Assembly: GCA_017449265.1 (NCBI GenBank)
Contig: JAFSJW010000087.1
Location: 1 to 64,000, forward strand
Direction of reading: 5' to 3'
Length of the DNA: 64,000 nucleotides
DNA from: Treponema sp.
Lineage (GTDB): Bacteria; Spirochaetota; Spirochaetia; Treponematales; Treponemataceae
The notes under the pieces were generated by a model. That model saw only the letters and a list, made by a program, of their open reading frames with translations. It had not been told where the DNA came from and ran no database searches. Positions 9,739-18,394 of the stretch are shown piece after piece (positions within the stretch are counted from its first letter, which is position 1; each line of letters starts with the position of its first letter). The translations under genes were made by a program, and so were the position numbers.

Positions 9739-9776
9739 AAGACGCACCGCTTATCTAAGCGGTGCGTCTTTTTTTA
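9739..9776 (+). terminator. Intrinsic terminator after ruvB
   Basis: A perfect 14-bp stem (AAGACGCACCGCTT with AAGCGGTGCGTCTT) around a four-base loop, followed directly by a T-run. It ends the hslVU-ruvB transcript. Confidence 0.92.
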
Positions 9777-9800
9777 TTCATATCGGCATTGGAGGTCAAA

Positions 9801-11129
9801 ATGGAAAATCTTGATATAATAAAAAGCCTAGTCGCAAACTCCGGTCCAATCAACGAGCAGCTCGCAAGATATGGTGTCAAATTCGGAATTTACAAAAACG
9901 GCTCTTTCAATGAAAGGCTCTTTCCGTTTGACCCGATACCGCGAATCATAAGCGCACTTGACTGGGCATTCTTGCAGAAAGGACTTGTGCAGCGCGTCAC
10001 AGCCCTGAACCATTTTCTGTACGACATCTATTCAAGAAAGCAGATTATCTCTGACGGCATCGTTCCAGAAGATTTTGTCTTTTCTTCGAGCGGCTATCTT
10101 GCGCAGTGCGAGGGCATTCTTCCGCCGTATTGCGTTTACAGCCACATCTCTGGAATAGATCTTGTTCAGTCCAAGGACGGAACTTGGTATGTTCTGGAAG
10201 ATAACCTAAGGATTCCTTCCGGGGCTTCATATCCGCTAATAGCAAGAGGACTCAGCCGAAAATGCAGTCCCGATACATTCGCTCAGAATCACATTCTGGA
10301 TAACAGAAGCTACGGAATCATGCTGCGCGATGTTATGGACGACATGAACCGTGGCGGAATCAATGTAATCTACACGCCAGGAAGATACAATGCGGCTTAT
10401 TTTGAGCACGCATACCTTGCCGAGCAGACTGGAAGCGTCCTTGCCCAGCCAGGCGACCTTTTTGTTGAGAACAATGTGGCATACTGCCGCACTCTGAGCG
10501 GAAAAGAGCGTGTTGGAGCAATATACCGCAGAATAAGCGACGAATATCTTGACCCGCTTACATTCCTGTCCGAGTCGCTTATCGGTATTCCTGGCATCAT
10601 GGATGTTTACAAAAACGGAAATGTCGCCATAATCAACGCCCCGGGAAACGGTATCGCTGACGACAAGGGAATCTATTATTTCGTTCCAAAAATGATACGG
10701 TACTACCTAAAGGAAGAGCCTATCCTGCAAAACGCACCTACATACCTTCCGTTCTACGAGGACGACAGGAAGTATGTGCTTGCGAACCTGAAAAAGCTCG
10801 TAATCAAGGATGTTGCAGAGGCTGGCGGATACGGAGTTCTGTTCGGAAGGGACATGGATTCATCGAAACTTTCCGAGATGGAGAACCTTATACGCACTCA
10901 GCCAAGACGGTGGATTGCGCAGGAAGTCATAGACTTTAAGGATTTGCCCATTATGGAAAACGGTCAGCAGATTGAGCGCAAGGCAGACTTGCGTGCGTTC
11001 GTCCTGTACGGAAAGCTTACTCAGGCATGGCCAAGCGGTCTTACACGATTCTCGCGGAATCCAGACAGTTTCATTGTGAACTCGTCACAAGGCGGCGGTT
11101 TCAAGGACACTTGGGTTATGGCGGAGTAA
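9801..11129 (+). CDS. Circularly permuted ATP-grasp protein (COG2308)
   Basis: This 442-residue cytosolic protein matches the circularly permuted ATP-grasp type 2 family (DUF404/DUF407): SGYLAQCEGI, the YVLEDNLRIPSGASY core, and GGYGVLFGRD and ADLRAFVLYG near the C-terminus. ATP-grasp enzymes typically form peptide-like bonds through acyl-phosphates. The ATG at 9801 follows GGAGG (9790-9794); an upstream in-frame start inside the terminator is discarded. It heads a three-gene set with an alpha-E protein and a transglutaminase-like protein. That trio is widely conserved and has been proposed to make or modify peptides, but its substrate is unknown. Confidence 0.9.
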   Translation: MENLDIIKSLVANSGPINEQLARYGVKFGIYKNGSFNERLFPFDPIPRIISALDWAFLQKGLVQRVTALNHFLYDIYSRKQIISDGIVPEDFVFSSSGYLAQCEGILPPYCVYSHISGIDLVQSKDGTWYVLEDNLRIPSGASYPLIARGLSRKCSPDTFAQNHILDNRSYGIMLRDVMDDMNRGGINVIYTPGRYNAAYFEHAYLAEQTGSVLAQPGDLFVENNVAYCRTLSGKERVGAIYRRISDEYLDPLTFLSESLIGIPGIMDVYKNGNVAIINAPGNGIADDKGIYYFVPKMIRYYLKEEPILQNAPTYLPFYEDDRKYVLANLKKLVIKDVAEAGGYGVLFGRDMDSSKLSEMENLIRTQPRRWIAQEVIDFKDLPIMENGQQIERKADLRAFVLYGKLTQAWPSGLTRFSRNPDSFIVNSSQGGGFKDTWVMAE

Positions 11130-11159
11130 TAAAGCCAAAAATTTTATGAGGAGATACCA

Positions 11160-11861
11160 ATGGATTTTGTAGAAACAAAAGTTCCGCTTACATTGAAGCA
11201 GGTTGATTCGCTTTACTGGCTCGGTCGGTATGCAGAGCGCGCTCTGACTACGCTGAGAATCTTTATCAAGGTTTATGACTCCCAGCTTGACACAACATTC
11301 GATTACAAATCTTACTGCGAGAGTCTTGATATTTTCAACAATTTCTCATCGCTCAAAGATTTTTGCTTCCGCTATGCCTTTGATACGGACTATTCAAGTT
11401 CTATAATCGCAAGCCTGACTTTTGCGAACGGAAACGCAATGATGCTCAGGGAGACAATCGGAAGCGAGGCACTTGCATATATTGAAATGGCTCTTAGGAC
11501 AATGCAGACCGCTCAGTGCAGCCTGTCCCCAGTCCTACAGTTCCAGAAAGTCATCGACTGCATAATGGCGTTCAAGGGAACTGTTCAGGACACGGTGCTT
11601 GACAGGAATGTAAGGAACATAATTTCCTGTGGCTACGGAGTGGAGCGGCTTGACATATATCTGAGGCTTGAACAGGACGAAGAGAAGGTTATGTTTGAAT
11701 GTACAAGGCTTGCGCAGTCTATCGCCTACACGGACATTGACTGCGATTCCCTCCAGCTTCAAAAAATAATCGGAGAGCTTTGTCAGCTCGACTCCGTTCA
11801 GGACAGCGCGGATAAGATGGTTCTGCTTCAGCTTATTGACAGCATGTTTGCGTTCAACTGA
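11160..11861 (+). CDS. Alpha-E domain protein (DUF403, COG2307)
   Basis: A helical protein that opens with the family signature QVDSLYWLGRYAERA. It is 233 residues, shorter than the roughly 300 usual for this family, with the shortening spread through the middle rather than a sudden truncation. Alpha-E proteins accompany the ATP-grasp and transglutaminase-like proteins encoded on either side; no biochemical activity is assigned with confidence. It begins 30 bases after the ATP-grasp gene and is followed 20 bases later by the third gene, so one transcript is likely. A GAGGAG site precedes the ATG. Confidence 0.88.
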   Translation: MDFVETKVPLTLKQVDSLYWLGRYAERALTTLRIFIKVYDSQLDTTFDYKSYCESLDIFNNFSSLKDFCFRYAFDTDYSSSIIASLTFANGNAMMLRETIGSEALAYIEMALRTMQTAQCSLSPVLQFQKVIDCIMAFKGTVQDTVLDRNVRNIISCGYGVERLDIYLRLEQDEEKVMFECTRLAQSIAYTDIDCDSLQLQKIIGELCQLDSVQDSADKMVLLQLIDSMFAFN

Positions 11862-11881
11862 GAGCAAGTAGCAGGCTGAAA

Positions 11882-12814
11882 ATGAAATTGCTTAGTGTGG
11901 ATTATTCGATGTCCCTGCAATTCAGTGGGGATGTCTCGGATCATTATTTCACTCTCCGCTGCGTTCCGATTTCAAGAGGCTGCCAGACGGTTCTTTCGCG
12001 CTCGCTTGAAATAAGCCCGGAAGTTCCGATATTCAACAGCCGTGATGTTTTTGGGAACATAGTCTACAGGGGGCATTGCTTCTCGAACCACAAATCATTC
12101 TCTTTTCGCGCGAATGCGGAAGTTCAGGTGCATGGCGAAAACGGAACGCGGGAAAACTGCCCTGCGTTCTACAAGTACCACACGCCGCTGACATCATGCA
12201 CGGACTCCATGAGGCATTTTCTTTATGACGCGTTCTCGCACACTGAATTCCTGCCGATGATATCGGAGCAGAAAATTCCCTCCGAGCGTGTAAGGGATTT
12301 TATGCGGGCATTGCTTCCAGAGGTGTATTCGCGGATTGAATACAAATCAGGCTCTACCACGGTCAGAACATCTGCAGCGGAGGCTTTTGAGGGAAGGAAA
12401 GGTGTGTGCCAGGACTATGCGCATCTTATGATTGCGCTATGCCGCCATGCAGGAATTGCAGCGCGCTATGTCTGCGGAATGAGCATAGGAGAGGGCGCGA
12501 CACATGCTTGGGTTGAGTTTTTTGTTCCAGATGACACTTATCTTCCTAAAAACGGTCAGGAAGCCTCTGGCACATGGTACGGAATTGACCCTACGCGGAA
12601 CAAATTCACTGACGATGCTTATGTTATTCTTGCAGTCGGACGAGATTTCTGCGACTGTCAGGTTGACAGGGGCGTATTCTGCGGGGCTGCTGACCAGAAA
12701 CAGACTGTGTTCGTAAAAACAACGGAACTTCCAATGAATGCAGACACAAGCCTGTTCAGCGGACACTCTGTCAGAAGCGGAGCGGATATGGCAGGACAGC
12801 AACAGAGCGTCTAG
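11882..12814 (+). CDS. Transglutaminase-like cysteine protease-fold protein
   Basis: This 310-residue protein has an N-terminal beta domain and a transglutaminase core. The catalytic triad is visible as C in RKGVCQDYAHL (about residue 175), H in GATHAWVEFF (about 208) and D in YGIDPTRNK (about 237). Families of this type cleave or form isopeptide bonds. No signal peptide is seen, so it probably acts in the cytosol beside its ATP-grasp and alpha-E partners. Third gene of that conserved trio. The ribosome binding site before the ATG is weak. It ends 11 bases before the convergent thioredoxin gene. Confidence 0.9.
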   Translation: MKLLSVDYSMSLQFSGDVSDHYFTLRCVPISRGCQTVLSRSLEISPEVPIFNSRDVFGNIVYRGHCFSNHKSFSFRANAEVQVHGENGTRENCPAFYKYHTPLTSCTDSMRHFLYDAFSHTEFLPMISEQKIPSERVRDFMRALLPEVYSRIEYKSGSTTVRTSAAEAFEGRKGVCQDYAHLMIALCRHAGIAARYVCGMSIGEGATHAWVEFFVPDDTYLPKNGQEASGTWYGIDPTRNKFTDDAYVILAVGRDFCDCQVDRGVFCGAADQKQTVFVKTTELPMNADTSLFSGHSVRSGADMAGQQQSV

Positions 12815-12825
12815 GTCAGTTTTTT

Positions 12826-13137
12826 CTACGAGATGAAAGCAACAAGGTCTTCTTTGCTTCTTCCTCCAACGACCATTTTTTCCTGCTTTCCGTCCTTGAA
12901 AAGAATGAAAGTCGGAATACTCATAATACCGAACTGCTGCGCAAGCTCCGGATTCTCGTCAACATCGCATTTTCCCACCTTTACTTTGCCTGCGAATTCT
13001 TCCGCAATTTCAGCTACAATCGGAGCCATCATCTTGCACGGACCGCACCATGTAGCCCAGAAATCCACGAGCACAGGAAGAGTTGATTTCTCAACCTCTG
13101 CCGAAAAGTTCTCAGTTGTAATAGTAATCTCAGCCAT
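12826..13137 (-). CDS. trxA: Thioredoxin
   Basis: A 103-residue classical thioredoxin with the active site WCGPC (C31, C34) after VLVDFWAT, and the cis-proline segment SIPTFILF. It reduces disulfides in cytosolic proteins such as ribonucleotide reductase and peroxiredoxins, being itself reduced by thioredoxin reductase, which is not in this window. A strong AGGAGG ribosome binding site precedes the ATG. It lies downstream of rluA and the P-loop protein on the minus strand, with a 60-base gap that may hold its own promoter. There is no sign of a secretion signal. Confidence 0.97.
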   Translation of the reverse strand: MAEITITTENFSAEVEKSTLPVLVDFWATWCGPCKMMAPIVAEIAEEFAGKVKVGKCDVDENPELAQQFGIMSIPTFILFKDGKQEKMVVGGRSKEDLVAFIS

Positions 13138-13197
13138 AAAACCTCCTAGTTTTTTAGTGGCGATAATCGCTAAAAATTTCAGATTTTAGCAATTTCC

Positions 13198-14118
13198 TTA
13201 CGCTATAGTTTTTGGCGGAGGCAGAACTTTATCAATTGCAACCGCAATGTCTTTGATAAAAGCCCCTGACTCCTTCTCTATTTTCTCAATCGCAAATTTC
13301 TTTGCGGAAGAAATAAATTCAACAAGCTGAAGTATTCCGAACGGAACATCGATTGTTATCGAAATAATATACCCGGACTCAATGCTTTTTATATTCAGCT
13401 TCTTTATCCTGAGCGAAGCATTGAACTCGCCGAAATACTGGACGGTCATGCGCAAAAGAGCCGCATGGGAAATTTCCTTGCGCTTAGGAACGGCAAATGC
13501 CGGGCAGACTATTGATTTCTCAAAGAGCGTGGAAGATGCGACCGGAGCATCATTGGACGACGCTCCGAACACAAAGAGCCATGAGAAAAGCCTTTTTTTG
13601 GCAAGCGCAACGCGTATTGAATCAACGAAGATTTTTGAATTAATCTTCTTCTTGATTTCATGGTAGCGCACGGGAATGACATGCTTTCCTTCAATCATCC
13701 TGCTTCTTCTTGCTTCCTCCATCTGCTCGGGCGTGGCAATGTCCTGAATTTTTATGTATTTTTCCGGGAGCGGAAGCTGGAGTCTAAGCGCGATTTTGTT
13801 CACCATCTTGACAGAAGTTCCCAGAATGAGGATTTTCTTTATGTGATTCGTAACGATTGCCTTTGCGACTTCGTCCCGGTGGTCTTTGCTGTCAAAAAGG
13901 GCAGTGCGGACAGCCCCCATGTAGTTCTGCTCCATCTTAGCGGATTTTCCGGCAAGAATTTTCTCGTCCTGAATCAGAAGGCCGTCATCAATGAGAACTT
14001 TTATACCGTTTTGTTTGGCGACAAGTTTGGCACGGTAGCTTTTTCCCGTTCCGCTGGGACCATAAAAAGCATACACAGTGATTCCCTTTTTCACCATGAA
14101 TAAATTCAGAAAATCCAT
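13198..14118 (-). CDS. P-loop protein with Asp23-like C-terminus
   Basis: A 306-residue protein with an N-terminal Walker A motif GPSGTGKS (residues 20-27) and a nucleotide-binding-like half to about residue 150. The C-terminal stretch (residues 215-300, with SGYIISITIDVPFGILQLVEF) reads like an Asp23/Gls24-family alkaline-shock domain. No membrane segments. The combination suggests an ATP-dependent accessory factor, perhaps linked to envelope stress, but no function is established. The ATG lies 3 bases after the rluA stop, so the two are co-translated. The Asp23 similarity is by eye and less certain than the P-loop. Confidence 0.65.
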   Translation of the reverse strand: MDFLNLFMVKKGITVYAFYGPSGTGKSYRAKLVAKQNGIKVLIDDGLLIQDEKILAGKSAKMEQNYMGAVRTALFDSKDHRDEVAKAIVTNHIKKILILGTSVKMVNKIALRLQLPLPEKYIKIQDIATPEQMEEARRSRMIEGKHVIPVRYHEIKKKINSKIFVDSIRVALAKKRLFSWLFVFGASSNDAPVASSTLFEKSIVCPAFAVPKRKEISHAALLRMTVQYFGEFNASLRIKKLNIKSIESGYIISITIDVPFGILQLVEFISSAKKFAIEKIEKESGAFIKDIAVAIDKVLPPPKTIA

Positions 14119-14121
14119 TAC

Positions 14122-15114
14122 TTAAAATATAAGGGTGGAAAAGCTCTTTTTCAACATTTTATTTAGGATTTTTTCAAAATTTTCAGGCAAAGGGCATAAA
14201 AGTTTTTCTGGAAGCCCCAGAAAATTCCGCTCGGCGCAATCCGGGAAAGAAAGTTCCCGCGCATGAAGAAAAAATTCCTGCCCCAAATCCGCGGTTTCCA
14301 CCTTTCCGCCGTATGCACCGTCACCCAAAAGGGGAAAACCGTGACTCGCAGTCTGAGAGCGGATTTGGTGAGTCCTTCCCGAGCCGATCAGGAATTTGAC
14401 CAGAGTAACATCATTTCCGAAAAGATTTCCGTGCGCCAAAGGAATTGCTTTTGTGTCAGCAGTTTTTCCGACCCGGCTTTCTTTTTCAAGGACGTTAACC
14501 GTACGAAATTCCTGCCCGTTCCCCTGATTTTTCATAATTTTGTCAACCCAGACAGCCTCATCTTCCATACAACCAAGAACAAGCCCCAGATAGATTTTTT
14601 CAAGCAGATGATTTTTTATCCACTCAGAGAAGATTCTGGCTCCGTCAATGCTCTGAGAGAAAACCACAAGCCCCGTCGTGTTCCTGTCAAGCCTGTGGAG
14701 CGGTCCCGGCCTGAATGAGAGCGATTCCTTACCGTTCTTTGCGGAGAAATCAGCCGAAACAATGTCCGACAGGGACTCAACGCTTTTGCAAGCCCCTGGC
14801 TGGACAGGAATTCCGTAGGGCTTATTAAGGACAAGAAGATGCTCGTTTCTGAACAAAATCATTTCCACAGGAAGCGGCGAGCTTTTCTTTGAGCAGTCAG
14901 AATCTTGGGAAAGAAGAAATTCCGCGATTTTTATCTCATCTCCGAACGAGATTTTCATGGATGCATCGGCTTTTCCGCCGTTCACTTTGACAAGACCTTT
15001 TCTTAGCGACTTGTAGATTGAAGAAAGATTCGCGGAGGGCATGAGCCTTTTCAGAATCCTGTCAAGCCTTCTTCCGTCATCATCTTTTCCCGCATGGAAA
15101 AAACTAAAATCCAT
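14122..15114 (-). CDS. RluA-family pseudouridine synthase
   Basis: Converts specific uridines in rRNA or tRNA to pseudouridine. The 330-residue protein has an N-terminal S4 RNA-binding domain (RRLDRILKRL through VKVNG, residues 15-47) and the catalytic motif HRLDRNTTGL with D143, plus LLVLNKPYG and the C-terminal GRTHQIR segment. The S4 domain and length fit the RluC/RluD branch; which position it modifies cannot be told. First gene of a minus-strand unit with the P-loop protein. A TATTAT box ends 6 bases before the ATG and no Shine-Dalgarno is present, so the transcript may be leaderless. Confidence 0.93.
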   Translation of the reverse strand: MDFSFFHAGKDDDGRRLDRILKRLMPSANLSSIYKSLRKGLVKVNGGKADASMKISFGDEIKIAEFLLSQDSDCSKKSSPLPVEMILFRNEHLLVLNKPYGIPVQPGACKSVESLSDIVSADFSAKNGKESLSFRPGPLHRLDRNTTGLVVFSQSIDGARIFSEWIKNHLLEKIYLGLVLGCMEDEAVWVDKIMKNQGNGQEFRTVNVLEKESRVGKTADTKAIPLAHGNLFGNDVTLVKFLIGSGRTHQIRSQTASHGFPLLGDGAYGGKVETADLGQEFFLHARELSFPDCAERNFLGLPEKLLCPLPENFEKILNKMLKKSFSTLIF

Positions 15115-15120
15115 GTGGAA

Positions 15121-15149
15121 ATAATATCACATTATCATAGAATTGTCCT
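15121..15149 (-). promoter_or_regulatory. Promoter of the rluA-family gene
   Basis: On the minus strand, AGGACA (15149-15144), a 17-base spacer and TATTAT (15126-15121) precede the ATG at 15114 by 6 bases. The expected transcription start would fall on or next to the ATG. Confidence 0.55.
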
Positions 15150-15188
15150 TAATATATGTTTCGGTTATACGGAAATCAATGCAATCAA

Positions 15189-15217
15189 TTGAATAAAACA
15201 GCCCAGACTGATAAAAT
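15189..15217 (+). promoter_or_regulatory. Promoter of the DUF212-rnf unit
   Basis: TTGAAT (15189-15194), a 17-base spacer and TAAAAT (15212-15217) lie 6 bases before the ATG at 15224, placing the start site at the ATG. A weaker alternative is TTGTCC/TATACG at 15143-15171. Confidence 0.6.
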
Positions 15218-15223
15218 TGAAGA

Positions 15224-15706
15224 ATGTTTACAGATGCAGGATCTCAAATCCATATTCTCTTAAAAAGCCCCGTTTTTCTTGCCTGCGTTTTCAGCTGGGT
15301 AAGTGCCCAGTTTATTAAGACAGTCATAAAACTTCTCAATGGAAAAGTTCACAGCGTAAAAGAACTGCTCGAATTTCTTTTCTGGCGGACGGGGAGCATG
15401 CCGTCATCACATTCTGCCGTGACGGCTTGTGTATGCACTTGCATAGGGTTCAGGGCCGGAATAAGCTCGGACCTTTTCATTCTTACCGTGGTTTTCTATG
15501 TCGTCACTGTACGCGATGCCGTAGGAGTACGCCTTGCAAGCGGCATTCAAGCAAAAAGGCTGAACGAAGTCGGTGAAATTCTCAAAGAGAAGGGAATCTA
15601 TAATGATTTCAAAAAACTAAAGGAAGTCAACGGTCACACGCCGCTGGAAGTTTTCATCGGAAGTATGCTGGGATTTTTTATGGGAGTGGCTTTTTCAGTT
15701 CTTTAA
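15224..15706 (+). CDS. Divergent PAP2 / DUF212 membrane protein
   Basis: This 160-residue protein matches the DUF212 (COG1963) family, distantly related to acid phosphatases and vanadium haloperoxidases: TGSMPSSHSA at about residues 57-66, the VRDAVGVR motif and the C-terminal HTPLEVFIGS. It has about four membrane segments. A lipid-phosphate phosphatase role is plausible but unproven. No Shine-Dalgarno precedes the ATG; a good promoter places the start site at it. It begins a plus-strand run that continues, 14 bases later, into the membrane protein and rnf-derived genes. Confidence 0.87.
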   Translation: MFTDAGSQIHILLKSPVFLACVFSWVSAQFIKTVIKLLNGKVHSVKELLEFLFWRTGSMPSSHSAVTACVCTCIGFRAGISSDLFILTVVFYVVTVRDAVGVRLASGIQAKRLNEVGEILKEKGIYNDFKKLKEVNGHTPLEVFIGSMLGFFMGVAFSVL

Positions 15707-15720
15707 GAAGCGGCTAAAAA

Positions 15721-17109
15721 ATGAAATCACAGCTGAAAATAATAGTTCCAGTTTTTATATGCTTTATTTCTCTCTTCCTGTTCAATATGTTCAGGACAAT
15801 TCCTGAGTCGCATCACTGGAAAGATTATCTTCTTGTCTATGTAAGCTCGGAGGAACTGACAGAGGATTCGGTCGTATCGGTGCTGAAAAAAAACGGCGCG
15901 AAAAACATAATATCAAAAAGCACTCTGACCATCCCAAAAATATCGGAATTCGCCCCGATTCAGGCACAGCCCCACGACTCATATCTTTTTGCGCGCGAGA
16001 ATTTTTTCTATGATGAGAACAAGTCTATGATGGTATTTTATGTTCCGTCAATTTTTTCTTCAGCCGCGCAAAAATCGGTCAGGGAAATTTCCGCATTCAA
16101 GGATACGATTGCAGGAACGGACGGAACACCGTCATTCCCGTGGTTTTATCCTGCCGTCACGCTGGCATTCTCGCTGCTATGCGTTTTTTTCACAGACAAA
16201 CCGCTGTATTTCGTCGCACTGGCTTTCATTCACATATTTTTCGCATTCACGCGCCCGCTTGCGTCCGTTGCTGCGAGCTGCTGCATGAGCCTTACGGGCT
16301 TCATATTCATCCTTAAGATTTGTGACAGGAAAGAATTCTTGGGAACACTCAAAAAATCCATGATGATTTTTGTTTTTATCTTCCTGCCTTTCGTGCTTCT
16401 TGTTGCCGTTTCTCCGCTCAGTTCGCTCTTTTACCTTCTTTGCGTGACGGCGGCAATGTCAATCATATTCCTTTTCAGGACAATCAGTGAAATCAAGTTC
16501 ACTAAAAATATGTTCAATCTTGTTTTCATCAGGAACGCAAGAATGATTCCAATCTTCGAGAAAAAGTCAATGAAGCTAATGCTCGCGCTTTTTTCATCAG
16601 TCCTCCTGATTCTCGCACACTCTCTTTTCTCGTCGTCGTTGTCATACACAAAAAAGGACTCGCGCCCGGCACTGCCATCGCCAGTCAAATTCGGCGGAAA
16701 CGGCGTTCTTCCGACCTTCAAAGATTTTACCGACTGGTACTGGAACACAGTTGTATTTCCGTACAGGCATCTTGACATGGACTTTGATGTTCCTGAGGAA
16801 GGAGAGACCGTATACATCATTGATTACAGCGATGAGAACGGAAAAATCAAGGAAACGAAGTCGCCTGTGTATACATTCAACGAGGATTTCAGGAATTCCG
16901 TAGAAAATTACATTTTGAATCAAAAGGAAGATTCTTTTGAGAAAATACTTTTGTCCCAGGGAAGCGGAACGAAATTTGCTTTCTCAAAAAGTTCCGGCAT
17001 CGTAAAAGAACGATTCGGAAAATCTGTTCTTATAGTATTCATGCTCCTGCCGCTTGTTTTTGCAGGATATTACATTCATTTAGGGAAAAAATATGGTTTC
17101 AGTGTCTGA
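15721..17109 (+). CDS. Membrane protein fused into the rnf-derived operon
   Basis: A 462-residue protein of no family I recognise. One N-terminal membrane segment (residues 7-24) is followed by an extracytoplasmic domain of about 120 residues, a block of five to six membrane segments (about 145-245), another segment near 290-305, a second soluble domain (about 320-425) and a final segment (about 432-452). This alternation suggests an envelope-spanning assembly or transport factor. Its 3' end overlaps rnfC by 17 bases, so translation is coupled and a partner role with the Rnf-derived subunits is likely (inference). No cysteine, haem or flavin motifs are visible. Confidence 0.6.
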   Translation: MKSQLKIIVPVFICFISLFLFNMFRTIPESHHWKDYLLVYVSSEELTEDSVVSVLKKNGAKNIISKSTLTIPKISEFAPIQAQPHDSYLFARENFFYDENKSMMVFYVPSIFSSAAQKSVREISAFKDTIAGTDGTPSFPWFYPAVTLAFSLLCVFFTDKPLYFVALAFIHIFFAFTRPLASVAASCCMSLTGFIFILKICDRKEFLGTLKKSMMIFVFIFLPFVLLVAVSPLSSLFYLLCVTAAMSIIFLFRTISEIKFTKNMFNLVFIRNARMIPIFEKKSMKLMLALFSSVLLILAHSLFSSSLSYTKKDSRPALPSPVKFGGNGVLPTFKDFTDWYWNTVVFPYRHLDMDFDVPEEGETVYIIDYSDENGKIKETKSPVYTFNEDFRNSVENYILNQKEDSFEKILLSQGSGTKFAFSKSSGIVKERFGKSVLIVFMLLPLVFAGYYIHLGKKYGFSV

Positions 17110-18394
17110 GTTCAGTTCAACTGATAAAGATTCTTTCGTTTCTGTAGCGGAGAGTTTTCTTCCGCGAGAGGTTCTCATTCCGATTGAGGCTGATGACAAT
17201 GAGAAATTTGATATTCTCGTTTACGAAGGAAATAATGTACGGGAAGGCGAGATAATCGCAAAATCAAAGAATATTTGCGTCCATTCCTCTGTTCCGGGAA
17301 GCGTAAAAGAGATTTTGAATTTTCAGTGTGCGAGCGGGAAAATTGGAAAATGCGTCAGAATCGCTCTTTCGGGTTCGTTTGAGTTCACTGGGAAAAAACA
17401 GGAGGAAAAAGTATGGTCTGACCTTGACCAGAACAGTCTGTGCTACCTCCTGAAGGACAACGGAATCGTGAACACTTTTGACAAGCCTGCTTCAATAATA
17501 TCGCAAATCAGGAAGCTAAAGCGCAAAAACAACATGATTCTTGGAGTGCGCCTTTTTGACGACGATCCGAGCCACGACATAGAAAATTTTCTCGCAAGAA
17601 AGTATCTTTCCCAGATTGTCGAAGGAGCCGGAATCATAGCAAGAACAATAAAAGCAAGTGCAATCGTGTTCGCGTTCAACAAAAAAGACAAATCGCTTTT
17701 CAACTACAATTTTGATTTCCTAATGGAAAACCTTGACTCTGCGACTTCGATTTTTACAGTTCCTGTTGATTTGCGGAAATATCCGTGCGGAACGAAGCAC
17801 GACATAGTTTCAAGCGCAAAGAAAGCGTTCAAGGATGAAATACTTTCAAAATTCGGGCGAAATGATTTTTTCATCGACTCAAACACGGCTCTCAGAACTT
17901 ACGATGCGGTAGTCAAGGGGCTTCCTTCTATTTTTCAGTTAGTTCATGTGACAGGCGACTGCCTGAACGCGGCTGCAATTATGAAAATCAGGGTAGGAAC
18001 GCCTATAAAGGAAGTTATCACGCAATGCGGCAATTTTAAAAAATCGCTCGGAAAAATCGTAATAAACGGAATTCTCTGCGGACATGAGGTCTCAAGTGAT
18101 GCTCCAATTTCGCGCTCCGTCAAATCAATTGAGTTCTTGCCGAAAAGCGAGCTTTCTGTTGACAAGAGCGTAACTTGCATACGATGCGGAAACTGCCGAA
18201 AGATTTGCCCACTTCATCTCCAGCCAGAAATGCTTTGCAGAATGTACAGAGACGGAGTGACAGAGCAGGACGCGCTTAAGACCGCGATTTTATGCTCCGA
18301 ATGTGGGCTTTGCAACACAGTCTGCCCATCAAGAATACCGCTGTGTCAGTATATCGCAACTTTGAAGAAAAAATTGGAGGGGACTGAAAAATGA
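17093..18394 (+). CDS. rnfC: Divergent RnfC-like subunit lacking the nucleotide loop
   Basis: In classical Rnf, RnfC binds NADH and FMN and passes electrons through two [4Fe-4S] clusters. This 433-residue protein keeps the N-terminal barrel-sandwich region (VHSSVPGSVKEI), the overall order, and both cluster motifs: C362-x2-C-x2-C-x3-C-P and C401-x2-C-x2-C-x3-C-P. The glycine-rich loop (GLGGAGFPT in E. coli RsxC) is replaced by a segment around NTFDKPASI, and the NAAECEPY motif by FDDDPSHDIE. Binding of FMN and NADH is therefore doubtful. It overlaps the upstream gene by 17 bases and rnfD by 4. A family assignment is secure; a standard oxidoreductase role is not. Confidence 0.82.
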   Translation: MVSVSEFSSTDKDSFVSVAESFLPREVLIPIEADDNEKFDILVYEGNNVREGEIIAKSKNICVHSSVPGSVKEILNFQCASGKIGKCVRIALSGSFEFTGKKQEEKVWSDLDQNSLCYLLKDNGIVNTFDKPASIISQIRKLKRKNNMILGVRLFDDDPSHDIENFLARKYLSQIVEGAGIIARTIKASAIVFAFNKKDKSLFNYNFDFLMENLDSATSIFTVPVDLRKYPCGTKHDIVSSAKKAFKDEILSKFGRNDFFIDSNTALRTYDAVVKGLPSIFQLVHVTGDCLNAAAIMKIRVGTPIKEVITQCGNFKKSLGKIVINGILCGHEVSSDAPISRSVKSIEFLPKSELSVDKSVTCIRCGNCRKICPLHLQPEMLCRMYRDGVTEQDALKTAILCSECGLCNTVCPSRIPLCQYIATLKKKLEGTEK

